From assembly GCA_000433175.1 (NCBI GenBank), contig HF986700.1, positions 1-10,894 of the forward strand: DNA of 10,894 nucleotides. The letters run 5' to 3'. The notes below the pieces were generated by a model. The model was not told where the DNA came from, ran no database searches, and saw nothing but the letters and a program-made list of their open reading frames with translations. Position 1 is the first letter of the stretch. Each line of letters starts with the position of its first letter. This DNA comes from Prevotella sp. CAG:1058. Lineage in GTDB: Bacteria > Bacteroidota > Bacteroidia > Bacteroidales > Bacteroidaceae. Both the position numbers and the translations under genes were made by a program. Shown one piece after another: positions 1 to 7,061 of this stretch.

Positions 1-198
1 TATGCCACTTTACAACGCATTGTTAAACTAGAGCCAAAAAATATTATATCCGCAATAATACGAACATAAAATCAGTTTGAAAAAAGGGATAACCATTTTA
101 AAGAAATTCATGTCAATAATTAATGTTCATATAAGACGCTTTGTGTTAATGAAAACAAACAAATAAATAGTAAGTTCATTTTTATCGTAAAATTAAAC
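1..198. other. Left-edge region, no gene recognised
   Basis: This A/T-rich stretch holds no recognisable gene. Frame 1 on the plus strand is open from the window edge to a TAA at 67-69, giving 22 residues that could be the tail of an upstream gene (ending in NIISAIIRT). That is too short to assign, and open frames of this length occur by chance. On the minus strand an ATG near position 49 starts a frame that runs off the left edge, which could equally be the start of a divergent gene. Neither can be decided without sequence to the left. Confidence 0.3.
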
Positions 199-206
199 TA
201 TCTTTG
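199..206 (+). promoter_or_regulatory. Candidate -7 box for the DUF4861 gene
   Basis: TATCTTTG matches the Bacteroidetes -7 consensus TAnnTTTG and lies 31 nt before the ATG at 238. No TTTG is present about 19-21 nt upstream, so the -33 element is missing or degenerate. The promoter is therefore plausible but weaker than the two in the fabD/rnpB intergenic region. The predicted leader is short and A-rich, with no Shine-Dalgarno sequence. Confidence 0.5.
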
Positions 207-237
207 CAAAATAATGAAATAACAAACTTAAAAAAAC

Positions 238-1470
238 ATGAATAAAAAACTACTGACAAACGCTTTAGTATTATTTGCAGCCTTGCCTGTATTATCCCAA
301 AAAACATTTAGCATTACCGTTGTAAACGATTATAGGAAACCCAAAATAAACGTTCCTATAGTACTAGAATTGAAAGAATACGGAATGGATGTTAAATCTG
401 CAGCCGTTAAAGACAGTGGTAATGAAATACCATACCAAATTGATGACTTAAACCAAGACGGAACAGCAGACGAACTTTGTTTCATAACAAACGTTGACGG
501 TAACTCGTCAAAAAAGTTTGACATAACACTGTACGATGCAGGCAAGCCGAAAAAGTATGAGCCTCAAGTATATGTGGAAATGCTACTTAGCAACAAAAAA
601 GTCAAAGAGAGTAACAAACAAGACCTGTACATCTCTGAGCTGACCGTAAACAACGGAACCAATCCTTATTGGACCCTGCACCACCACGGAGCTGCGTTTG
701 AGAACGACATGGTGGCATACAGAATATATTTTGATCACCGCCAAACTGTCGACATATACGGTAAATACAAAAAGCAATTGGAACTCAAAGAGACACAATT
801 TTATCCAGACAAGAATCAAAAGGCCGCACAATACGGCGACGACGTGTTATGGGTAGGCTCAACTTTGGGCTTGGGCACGTTAAGAGGTTGGAATGGGCAA
901 CAGCCAACTATGCTCGACAATGTAGACAGAAGAAGCCAGAAAATAATCTCATACGGACCAATACGCACGATAGTCGAAGTAAAAGACAAGGGCTGGACTC
1001 CTAATACAGGCAAAGAAGGTACCCAACCTATCGACATGACAACACTATACACACTGTATGCCGGCAACAGGGCATGCCACGTTAACGTTAAATTCAACAA
1101 GCCCGCTGGTGACTATCTGTTCGCAACTGGATTCATCAACGTTAAAAATTCAACTGAATACTCTGACAAAAAAGGCCTGAGGGGCTGTTGGGGTACGGAT
1201 TGGCCTGTCTCTGCAAAAGATAGCGTAGGGCACAAGCGTGAAACAGTCGGACTCGGCATATGCATACCGCAAAAATATATTGTAAGCGAAGAAACCGCAA
1301 ATAAGGACAACTACGCTTATGTAATAAAAACAGAGACCGACGAACTGAATTATCAGATAACGTTCTGTAGTGACAACGAAACGTTTGGATACCACAGCGA
1401 CAAGGAGTGGTACAACTTCTTGAAAGAATGGAAAGAAGACATGTCTCACCCTGTCAGAATTGTCAGATAA
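238..1470 (+). CDS. Secreted DUF4861 domain-containing protein
   Basis: A 410-residue protein that I recognise as DUF4861, a family common in Bacteroidetes with no biochemical function that I can state. An N-terminal signal peptide is visible: lysines at 3-4, a hydrophobic run at about 5-19, and likely cleavage near residues 20-22. There is no lipobox cysteine, so it is probably periplasmic or secreted rather than a lipoprotein. The rest is one beta-rich domain. The most family-like segments are HHHGAAFENDMVAYRIYF (148-165) leading into DIYGK (172-176), and DDVLWVGSTLGLG (201-213). The His/Glu/Asp-rich first segment is the likeliest active or ligand-binding site, which is inference. From memory, homologues often sit in polysaccharide-utilisation loci, particularly pectin-related ones. 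Here no SusC/SusD or glycoside hydrolase gene adjoins it on the same strand. The ATG at 238 is chosen because it is the first start and gives a complete signal peptide. The gene has its own promoter-like box and its own terminator, so it appears monocistronic. Confidence 0.85.
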   Translation: MNKKLLTNALVLFAALPVLSQKTFSITVVNDYRKPKINVPIVLELKEYGMDVKSAAVKDSGNEIPYQIDDLNQDGTADELCFITNVDGNSSKKFDITLYDAGKPKKYEPQVYVEMLLSNKKVKESNKQDLYISELTVNNGTNPYWTLHHHGAAFENDMVAYRIYFDHRQTVDIYGKYKKQLELKETQFYPDKNQKAAQYGDDVLWVGSTLGLGTLRGWNGQQPTMLDNVDRRSQKIISYGPIRTIVEVKDKGWTPNTGKEGTQPIDMTTLYTLYAGNRACHVNVKFNKPAGDYLFATGFINVKNSTEYSDKKGLRGCWGTDWPVSAKDSVGHKRETVGLGICIPQKYIVSEETANKDNYAYVIKTETDELNYQITFCSDNETFGYHSDKEWYNFLKEWKEDMSHPVRIVR

Positions 1471-1490
1471 AAAACTTAACACATAATAAA

Positions 1491-1533
1491 ACAAACCGGC
1501 TGATAAGATATTCTTTCTTATCAGCCGGTTTGT
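1491..1533. terminator. Bidirectional rho-independent terminator
   Basis: An 18-bp perfect inverted repeat (1491-1508 pairs with 1516-1533) surrounds a 7-nt loop. The GC-rich core ccggctgataaga is flanked by an A-run on the left and a T-run on the right. It lies between the convergent ends of the DUF4861 gene (stop at 1470) and the AlaX gene (stop at 1553), so it can end transcription from both sides. Confidence 0.9.
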
Positions 1534-1552
1534 TCTTATTTGCATCTAATGA

Positions 1553-2023
1553 TTATTGTACGACTTTAAACCTTATCCTGAACATATGTTCTTCTTCGTT
1601 CCAATTTGTTCCGAGCAGTTCAAACCGTCCAATCTGCGATGTAGTACGTACATGTTTGCCGATACACGGGCATACATCATAATCTCCAATGCGCACAAGC
1701 CTCAATGTTTCTGAAACATCTTCTGGCAACTTGTCTAGTGAAACGTCTTCTGGCACGTTATCACGTGTGACGTATTCAAACGTCACAGGCAAATCCTCTT
1801 CAATCAGTTCATTCATGCGCCTTTCTATCTCCTTTTCATCACGACGGTCAGGCTTATGATCCAATTTGTAGCTTATCTTGCTCTTCTTACGTTCAATATG
1901 AGCGTTAGTTGAACGTTCACAACCAAACATTCGAACCATTGTCTGATTTAACAAATGCTCAGCAGTATGCGCAGGCGGAAACTCTTCCTTATTGTGGGCA
2001 TTCAGATTGTATGAATCTTCCAT
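1553..2023 (-). CDS. AlaX-type alanyl-tRNA editing hydrolase (stand-alone, short form)
   Basis: A 156-residue protein resembling the editing domain of alanyl- and threonyl-tRNA synthetases (the tRNA synthetase 'second additional domain'), present as a free-standing trans-editing factor. Members of this family hydrolyse mischarged aminoacyl-tRNA, typically Ser-tRNA(Ala) or Gly-tRNA(Ala), in the cytoplasm. The zinc ligands are recognisable: HTAEH (H19 and H23, the HxxxH motif) and CPCIGKH (C120 and H124, the CxxxH motif). The second motif differs from the more familiar CxGTH form. The protein starts almost at the HxxxH motif, so it lacks the N-terminal domain of longer AlaX proteins and corresponds to the short class. 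It begins 4 nt after the TGA of the GH13 gene, so translation is probably coupled. Substrate specificity cannot be read from the sequence. Confidence 0.85.
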   Translation of the reverse strand: MEDSYNLNAHNKEEFPPAHTAEHLLNQTMVRMFGCERSTNAHIERKKSKISYKLDHKPDRRDEKEIERRMNELIEEDLPVTFEYVTRDNVPEDVSLDKLPEDVSETLRLVRIGDYDVCPCIGKHVRTTSQIGRFELLGTNWNEEEHMFRIRFKVVQ

Positions 2024-2027
2024 GTCA

Positions 2028-3719
2028 TCAAATTTTAAATTTGTATATCCTACCGCTAAATTCCTTTATCGAAACTTTTACCGTACCATCAGCAAGCAGT
2101 ATCCAATCCTGCGGTCTATCATCTGATAACAAGTCCGTTACCTGAACCCTTTTCTCGGGTAAGCCAAGATATTCGAAAGCATGGTAAGGCAAACGTATGC
2201 CGCAATCGACCGACGAATCAGAGAAGTTAACGGCAATAAGCATTACTTCATTACCACATTTTCTCATAAAAGCATACTGACGTTGCGGGTCAAAATAATT
2301 GGTACCGTCATTGTTTGCATACATCAGGTCGAAAAACACGCCTTCGGACACGGCCTTCTCAGACTTGGCTATATTCAAGACCTTTGTGTAAACACTTTCC
2401 AACAATTTCTCATCTGCTGACAACTTCCTCCTATTAACGTATCCACGATACAAAGCCGGCACTGTCCAATAATCGAATATCGTAGTCCTTCCGTCGCATC
2501 CGCTAAAGCCTTCTTTATCCATTCCCCGCTCGCCAAATTCCTGTCCGGCATAAAGCATGAAAGGATTGGTATTCATTAACGCACTGACAATCAAGGCCGG
2601 GACACCCCGCCTACCCTCACAAGCAAGGAAATCACTGGCAATTCTAACTTCGTCATGATTTTCAAGGAAGTATAGCATGTGTTCCTTTATATCGTCAACA
2701 GACTGCCACTGCCACGTAATGGCTGAAGCCGGACATGTACCACGCATGACTCCACACAAACAATCATACATTCCGACCTTGTCATATAGGTAATCGAAAC
2801 CGCTCTCAACATAGCGTCGGTAAAGCGACGGATTATAGACCTCGCCTATAAAAACAATATCCTTAAACGAGGTTTTAATTTTACTTATCACCCATGCCCA
2901 AAACTCAGGAGGTACCATTTCAGCCATGTCGCATCTGAAGCCATCAATTCCTTTCCCTGCCCAAAAGTTCAAAATGTCTGCCATTTTGAACCATGTGTCA
3001 GGAATTGGGTCAAAATGAGATGAACGACCGCCAGCGTCACAATAGTCAACTCCATAATTAAGTTTAACCGTTTCATACCAGTCGTTAACTCCCGGATGGT
3101 TGTCAAAATGGTCATTACCTGTCGCCTTGGCTGGAAATTCCGTGTATGGATACCCAACTCCACCAAGCAAATCAAAATAAGGCTCGAAAGGTTTGTTCAC
3201 ACAATAATAGAAATTATTGCGTGGTGAGAATCCCATGCCCTTGTCGTCATTCTCACCCAAATCGTAAACGCCATCGGGCTTAGATACAGACTTATATTGG
3301 CGAGCTACATGGTTTGGAACAAAGTCTATTATGACTTTCATGCCAATCTTATGAGTCCTTTCTACAAGAGCCTCAAACTCACTCATCCTCTTGTCAACAT
3401 CTTCAGCCAAATCAGGATCGATGTCGTAATAATCTGTTATGGCATATGGTGAGCCGGCATTTCCTTTAACAACAGCGGGATGTTGCTGAGGAATACCGTA
3501 AGACGAATAATCGGTCTTTGAGGCATGACGTATTATACCTGTGTACCAAATGTGTGTAACTCCAAGTTTCTTGATTCGCCTCAACGTCGTGCCATCAAAA
3601 AAGTTCATTTTGCCACAACCGTTATCAGACAAAGTTCCGTTTTCCTTACATACATTTGTCTTATTACCAAAAAGACGGGTGAAAACTTGATAAACTATTA
3701 CTTTATTGTTATGGTTCAT
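2028..3719 (-). CDS. GH13 alpha-amylase-family glycoside hydrolase, cytoplasmic
   Basis: A 563-residue protein with all four conserved regions of the GH13 (beta/alpha)8 barrel: region I DFVPNH (132-137), region II GFRCDMAEM (260-268, nucleophile D264), region III IGEVYNP (291-297, general acid/base E293) and region IV FLENHDE (351-357, transition-state stabiliser D356). All three catalytic carboxylates are present, so the enzyme should be active on alpha-1,4-linked glucans or maltooligosaccharides. The segment from about residue 485 onward looks like the C-terminal beta domain. There is no signal peptide: the N-terminus MNHNNKVIVYQVF enters the barrel directly. It is therefore predicted to be cytoplasmic, unlike the exported Sus amylases, and may act on imported oligosaccharides or stored glycogen (inference). 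The start is the ATG at 3719, directly before the first barrel strand. The gene lies downstream of fabD across a terminator-like hairpin, and I see no promoter consensus of its own. The exact GH13 subfamily and product are uncertain. Confidence 0.9.
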   Translation of the reverse strand: MNHNNKVIVYQVFTRLFGNKTNVCKENGTLSDNGCGKMNFFDGTTLRRIKKLGVTHIWYTGIIRHASKTDYSSYGIPQQHPAVVKGNAGSPYAITDYYDIDPDLAEDVDKRMSEFEALVERTHKIGMKVIIDFVPNHVARQYKSVSKPDGVYDLGENDDKGMGFSPRNNFYYCVNKPFEPYFDLLGGVGYPYTEFPAKATGNDHFDNHPGVNDWYETVKLNYGVDYCDAGGRSSHFDPIPDTWFKMADILNFWAGKGIDGFRCDMAEMVPPEFWAWVISKIKTSFKDIVFIGEVYNPSLYRRYVESGFDYLYDKVGMYDCLCGVMRGTCPASAITWQWQSVDDIKEHMLYFLENHDEVRIASDFLACEGRRGVPALIVSALMNTNPFMLYAGQEFGERGMDKEGFSGCDGRTTIFDYWTVPALYRGYVNRRKLSADEKLLESVYTKVLNIAKSEKAVSEGVFFDLMYANNDGTNYFDPQRQYAFMRKCGNEVMLIAVNFSDSSVDCGIRLPYHAFEYLGLPEKRVQVTDLLSDDRPQDWILLADGTVKVSIKEFSGRIYKFKI

Positions 3720-3747
3720 GGGTTATTAGATATAATAACAAAACAAA

Positions 3748-3807
3748 AGGCCGTAAAGAGATCTGTCAGGAACAGCAATTGCAGCCTTCCACATCTCCTT
3801 ACGACCT
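3748..3807 (-). terminator. Terminator-like hairpin after fabD
   Basis: Read as minus-strand RNA, 3807-3793 pairs with 3762-3748 over 15 bp without interruption, including two G-U pairs. It is followed by a U-rich run (UUUUGUUUUGUU) at about 3749-3738. The G-U pairs form only in the minus-strand transcript, so the orientation follows fabD. The 30-nt loop contains a short nested inverted repeat (ctgt/acag at the 3763-3774 side). It lies between the fabD stop (3841) and the amylase ATG (3719), so it could terminate fabD transcription fully or partially. Confidence 0.65.
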
Positions 3808-3840
3808 CAAATTTTATCGTACTTATGAATAAACACAGCC

Positions 3841-4728
3841 TTATGCTATGCCATGGGCGGCTACATTCTTGTCAATACGGGCTATCATACCCTGAAGAGC
3901 CTTACCGGGACCACACTCTGTGAAGTCGTCAGCTCCATCGGCAACCATCGACTGTACACACTTAGTCCACTTAACCGAGCTGGTCAGCTGTGCTATTAGA
4001 TTAGCTTTTATTTCTGCCGGATCAGTATGGGGCATTCCGTCAACATTCTGATATACAGGGCACTTTGGAGCATGGAAATCTGTCTTCTCGATAGCAGCCT
4101 GAAGCTCGTCCTTTGCAGGTTGCATCAATGGCGAATGGAATGCTCCACCTACTTTCAAGGGCAGGGCACGCTTTGCTCCTGCAGCCTTAAGCTTCTCACA
4201 AGCCTCATTTATTGCATCGATGTTACCACTGATTACCAGCTGTCCCGGACAATTGAAGTTAGCAGGTACACATACATAGCCATCCTTGTTTACCTCTGCA
4301 CAAATTTCTTCCACTTTCTCGTCTGGAAGACCAATGATGGCAGCCATCGTCGAAGGAGAAGCCTCACATGCTTTCTGCATGGCCATGGCACGGGCGTAAA
4401 CCAACTTCAATCCATCCTCAAAACTCAATGCGCCTGCTGCGACAAGTGCTGAAAACTCGCCCAAAGAGTGACCAGCAACCATTGACGGAGCAAAGTCATC
4501 GCCCATACACAATGCGCTGATAACACTATGCAGGAAAACTGCCGGCTGGGTAACTTTTGTCTGCTTCAGCTCCTCATCGGTACCGTTGAACATGATCTCG
4601 GTTATGTTGTAACCAAGAATATCATTAGCTTTCTCGAAAAGTTCCTTTGCCAAAGGATTGTTGTCGTACAGGTCTTTACCCATACCTACGAATTGCGCTC
4701 CCTGTCCGGGAAAAACAAATGCTTTCAT
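3841..4728 (-). CDS. fabD: Malonyl-CoA:acyl carrier protein transacylase (FabD)
   Basis: A 295-residue cytoplasmic enzyme that moves the malonyl group from CoA to acyl carrier protein, the entry step of type II fatty acid synthesis. The family landmarks are in place. FPGQGAQ at 6-12 is the oxyanion-hole region. GHSLGE at 86-91 carries the nucleophile S88. R113 in YARAMAMQ is the conserved arginine that holds the malonyl carboxylate. CPGQLVISG lies at 160-168, and H198 in AFHSP is the catalytic partner. Length is normal for the family. The ATG at 4728 lies directly before KAFVFPGQG, the usual N-terminus. A strong Bacteroidetes promoter lies 36-67 nt upstream. Other fab genes do not adjoin it here; the next gene in the same direction is a GH13 enzyme beyond a terminator-like hairpin. 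Confidence 0.97.
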   Translation of the reverse strand: MKAFVFPGQGAQFVGMGKDLYDNNPLAKELFEKANDILGYNITEIMFNGTDEELKQTKVTQPAVFLHSVISALCMGDDFAPSMVAGHSLGEFSALVAAGALSFEDGLKLVYARAMAMQKACEASPSTMAAIIGLPDEKVEEICAEVNKDGYVCVPANFNCPGQLVISGNIDAINEACEKLKAAGAKRALPLKVGGAFHSPLMQPAKDELQAAIEKTDFHAPKCPVYQNVDGMPHTDPAEIKANLIAQLTSSVKWTKCVQSMVADGADDFTECGPGKALQGMIARIDKNVAAHGIA

Positions 4729-4763
4729 ATTAATAAAAAGTTTAATATAAGATATTTAGCGTG

Positions 4764-4795
4764 CAAAGTTAGCACTTTTTCACCATACATGCAAA
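4764..4795 (-). promoter_or_regulatory. fabD promoter (Bacteroidetes sigma consensus)
   Basis: On the minus strand TTTG (4795-4792) is followed after 20 nt by TAACTTTG (4771-4764), which matches the TTTG / TAnnTTTG consensus of the Bacteroidetes primary sigma factor. Transcription should start a few bases beyond, near 4757-4759, giving a leader of about 30 nt before the fabD ATG. It is divergent from the rnpB promoter, with about 90 nt between their -33 elements. Confidence 0.85.
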
Positions 4796-4886
4796 CAATG
4801 AGCCATATTATCAAAAAAATAGTAGCCAATTTTATATTGGACATGTCAATCTGTTAGTATAAATCATCTGTTTCTACTTATTTTAT

Positions 4887-4917
4887 TTTGCGTTTAAAGC
4901 AAATTACATTATCTTTG
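4887..4917 (+). promoter_or_regulatory. rnpB promoter (Bacteroidetes sigma consensus)
   Basis: TTTG (4887-4890), a 19-nt spacer and TATCTTTG (4910-4917) make a full match to the Bacteroidetes housekeeping promoter. Initiation is expected around 4923-4925, just before the first strand of the RNase P P1 helix. Confidence 0.9.
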
Positions 4918-4923
4918 CACTAA

Positions 4924-5315
4924 AGAATGCAGTGTTCCGGTCTGTCGCTTGCGACAATATATCGCAAGAGGAAAGTCCGGGCAGCATAGGACGCTCCACT
5001 TCTGAAAATGGAAGCTGTCGGCGACGGCAGGATAAGACAGAAGAAAATAACCGCCGTACTTAACAGTACCGGTAAGGGTGAGAAGGTGGTGTAAGAGACC
5101 ACCGGCTGCCAGGTGACTGGCAGGCCGTGTCTTCTGGAGGCTGCAAGTTCATGTAAACCATCGTCCGAGGGTTGTCCGCCCGATTTCAACAACGATGGAG
5201 GGTGGAACGCTTGAGCCGTGGAGTGATTCACGGAGTAGATAAATGACAGACGACGCCATGTCCTGCAAAGGCTTTGGCGGATACAGAACCCGGCTTACAG
5301 GAGCACTGCTTTCTT
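4924..5315 (+). ncRNA. rnpB: RNase P RNA, bacterial type A (M1-like)
   Basis: This is the catalytic RNA that, with the protein RnpA, cleaves the 5' leader from precursor tRNAs. The P1 helix closes the molecule: 4929-4938 pairs with 5300-5309, with one G-U pair. The 5' strand of the P4 core is in GAGGAAAGUCCGGGC (4968-4982) and the 3' strand is in ACAGAACCCGGCUUAC (5283-5298), the most conserved RNase P signatures. The conserved central block GGUAAGGGUGAGAAGG starts at 5071, followed by GUAAGAGACCACCGG (5091-5105). P12 is a clean hairpin, CUGCCAG-GUGA-CUGGCAG (5106-5123), with a GNRA tetraloop. Total length of about 390 nt fits the type A class. A T-rich run follows P1 (5310 onward) and probably ends transcription. 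Exact mature ends are estimated from P1 and the promoter. A 103-codon open frame on the opposite strand is not a gene. Confidence 0.96.
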
Positions 5316-5329
5316 TTCATTTTTTATTC

Positions 5330-5369
5330 GATACCGGCAATATCTTACCAGATGAATTCCGGCTTTATC
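5330..5369 (+). other. Possible bulged hairpin in the BrkB leader
   Basis: The region can fold as gata-ccgg-aat-atct paired with agat-att-ccgg-tatc around a tacc loop, interrupted by a 1-nt, a 2-nt and a 3-nt bulge. It lies after the rnpB end and 34 nt before the BrkB-family ATG. No U-tract follows, so it is not a normal terminator. It could be a leader structure or a chance fold in a short A/T-rich spacer. Confidence 0.25.
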
Positions 5370-5403
5370 ATTCGAACCAAACTATAAAAAGACACATATT
5401 TCC

Positions 5404-6729
5404 ATGATAAAACGAATAATGCAGATTATCAACTTCCTTAAGGTTGGTATCTGGCACGTCAAACGCAAAGATGTATCCACCTTCCTGTATTTTTTTTACG
5501 GTGTAATAAAAAAAGTTATTCTTGCTGTTGAACGTGCCACAACAAAACGAATGGTCAACTCGGCTTCGGCACTTACATATTCAACCCTTCTTGCAATCGT
5601 CCCTATAATGGCCGTTGTATTCGCCATTGCACGCGGATTCGGTTATAACAAGTATATCGAAGATTGGTTCCGCGAAACACTGTCGAGCCAACCACAAGCT
5701 GCAGAAATAATAATAGGATTCGTCAATTCGTACCTGGTCCATACAAAGAGCGGCATATTCCTGGGTATCGGACTTATATTCATGTTATGGACGGTTATCA
5801 TGCTTATTAACAACATCGAGCAGACATTCAATTATATCTGGCAAGTTAAAAAGCCCCGAAGCATATTCCGTACGATTACTGACTACATGGCAATGTTCCT
5901 GCTGATGCCGATAATAATAGTAATAACGTCAGGTTTTTCAATATTCGTCGCCACACTGTCAGACAACATCGAGGGATATGCGCTTATAGCTCCGGTAATA
6001 CGATTCTTTATCGCATTAATGCCTTACATATTCATGTCGGCCGTATTTGTTGCACTATATCTTTTCATGCCCAATACAAAAGTGAAATTCAGCTGCGCAC
6101 TCGTACCTGGCATACTTGCCGGCGTAGCCATGCAAGGACTCCAGTTATTCTACATACATTCGCAAATCTGGGTAAGCAGCTACAATGCCATTTACGGTTC
6201 GTTTGCTGCACTGCCCCTATTCATGCTTTGGGTGCAAATATCATGGACGATATGTTTATTCGGTGCAGAACTGTGTTATACGAGCCAAAACCTAGAGGAT
6301 TACGCCTTCCGCGCGCAAACCGAAGACATAAGCCACCGGTATCGAATGATGCTTAGCGTTATATTGGCAGGCAAAATATGCAAGCGTTTCGAGGAAGGAG
6401 GAAAGCCCTACACAGCCCTGTCTCTCAAGTTAAACACAGGCATACCTGTACGCATCGTTAACGACTTATTATACGACATGACAAAAATCCATGTACTTAT
6501 TGAAGTCACAAGTGACGAAAAAGGTGAAGAGAGCTTCTACCTGCCGGCAGAACCTACATCACGTCTAAGCGTCGGAACATTAATCGACAGGCTTGAATCA
6601 CTCGGCAGGTGGACACTGGAACTTGACATGCACATGCTAGATTCTGCGAATTGGAGAAACATAATAAAGGCTCGTTCAGCCTATTTGGACAGTCAACATG
6701 AAATTCTGCTCAAGGACATCGAGAATTAA
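5404..6729 (+). CDS. YihY/BrkB (UPF0761) family inner-membrane protein
   Basis: A 441-residue polytopic membrane protein of the YihY/BrkB family. It was once mislabelled ribonuclease BN, and a confirmed molecular function is not known to me. Characteristic segments are NSASALTYSTLLAIVP (52-67) in the first membrane span and YNAIYGSFAALPLFMLW (260-276) near the last. I count about six hydrophobic spans, near 57-77, 117-136, 160-184, 195-221, 230-250 and 264-291. E. coli YihY is roughly 290 residues. The extra 140 or so residues here (about 300-441) are polar and look like a cytoplasmic domain; PYTALSLKLNTGIPVRIVND (335-354) resembles a winged-helix fold. I infer that fold from pattern only. 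The first ATG (5404) is used, and an in-frame ATG at 5419 is an alternative. No promoter consensus is visible in the short gap after rnpB, so it may depend on read-through from rnpB or on a divergent promoter type. The position next to RNase P RNA is probably coincidental. Confidence 0.88.
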   Translation: MIKRIMQIINFLKVGIWHVKRKDVSTFLYFFYGVIKKVILAVERATTKRMVNSASALTYSTLLAIVPIMAVVFAIARGFGYNKYIEDWFRETLSSQPQAAEIIIGFVNSYLVHTKSGIFLGIGLIFMLWTVIMLINNIEQTFNYIWQVKKPRSIFRTITDYMAMFLLMPIIIVITSGFSIFVATLSDNIEGYALIAPVIRFFIALMPYIFMSAVFVALYLFMPNTKVKFSCALVPGILAGVAMQGLQLFYIHSQIWVSSYNAIYGSFAALPLFMLWVQISWTICLFGAELCYTSQNLEDYAFRAQTEDISHRYRMMLSVILAGKICKRFEEGGKPYTALSLKLNTGIPVRIVNDLLYDMTKIHVLIEVTSDEKGEESFYLPAEPTSRLSVGTLIDRLESLGRWTLELDMHMLDSANWRNIIKARSAYLDSQHEILLKDIEN

Positions 6730-7061
6730 TCATCAGTGAAAATGTCAACCCAAAAATATATTGATCCATAATATTTGCCCGAGTTTGACAACTGACGATT
6801 GGAGAGTATGCAAGGACAAACAAAATCTGACAGATTTCAATCAACGGCATATTACATTGCAAAAGGATACCTTTGACACGCCAAAAGGTATCCTTTTGCA
6901 GTATAATATGTAACCTTTTACAAATGCAAAAAATTATATTGCGGCACCGGAAAACACAAAACAGCAGCCAGACTTATAACACACTGGTTTTCAATGGATT
7001 GCACAGTCGCATAAAAGTTAAGCACAACAGCACGGGACTAAGCATGCCCAAATTAGCATGC
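6730..7061. other. Convergent intergenic region without a gene
   Basis: These 332 bases lie between the stop codons of two convergent genes. They contain a long hairpin at 6848-6910, a second hairpin at 7036-7067 that reaches into the end of the minus-strand gene, and a small palindrome (aaatct-gac-agattt, 6823-6837). The only short frame worth noting is a 22-codon ORF at 6808-6876, which I do not accept as a gene. No tRNA or known RNA family is apparent, and bases 6911-7035 show nothing I can interpret. Confidence 0.7.
6848..6910. terminator. Long near-perfect hairpin, probable bidirectional terminator
   Basis: The core is a 17-bp perfect inverted repeat (6858-6874 with 6884-6900) around a 9-nt loop. 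The GC-containing part ggatacc/ggtatcc is flanked by AAAA on the left and TTTT on the right, the arrangement of a terminator that works both ways. Pairing extends outward through two more pairs and one mismatch into catatta/taatatg (6848-6854 with 6904-6910), for about 26 pairs in all. It lies 118 nt past the BrkB stop in a convergent spacer. Confidence 0.65.

Noticed and set aside
1150..1545. 131-codon minus-strand ORF with hydrophobic character
   Set aside because: It is antisense to the DUF4861 gene and runs through the bidirectional terminator; it is a shadow frame.
3525..3923. 132-codon plus-strand ORF spanning the amylase 5' end and the fabD 3' end
   Set aside because: It overlaps two strongly supported genes on the opposite strand and has no recognisable domain.
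4920..5231. 103-codon open frame on the minus strand
   Set aside because: It lies entirely over the RNase P RNA gene, whose conserved core and P1 helix explain the sequence; the translation resembles no protein family.
6868..6875. TACCTTTG, matching the -7 promoter consensus
   Set aside because: No TTTG lies about 19-21 nt upstream, it sits within a terminator-like stem, and no plus-strand gene follows.
6808..6876. 22-codon plus-strand ORF preceded by a GGAG-like sequence and ending inside the long hairpin, reminiscent of a leader peptide
   Set aside because: There is no gene downstream on the same strand for it to control, Bacteroidetes do not normally rely on Shine-Dalgarno sequences, and ORFs of this size are frequent by chance.
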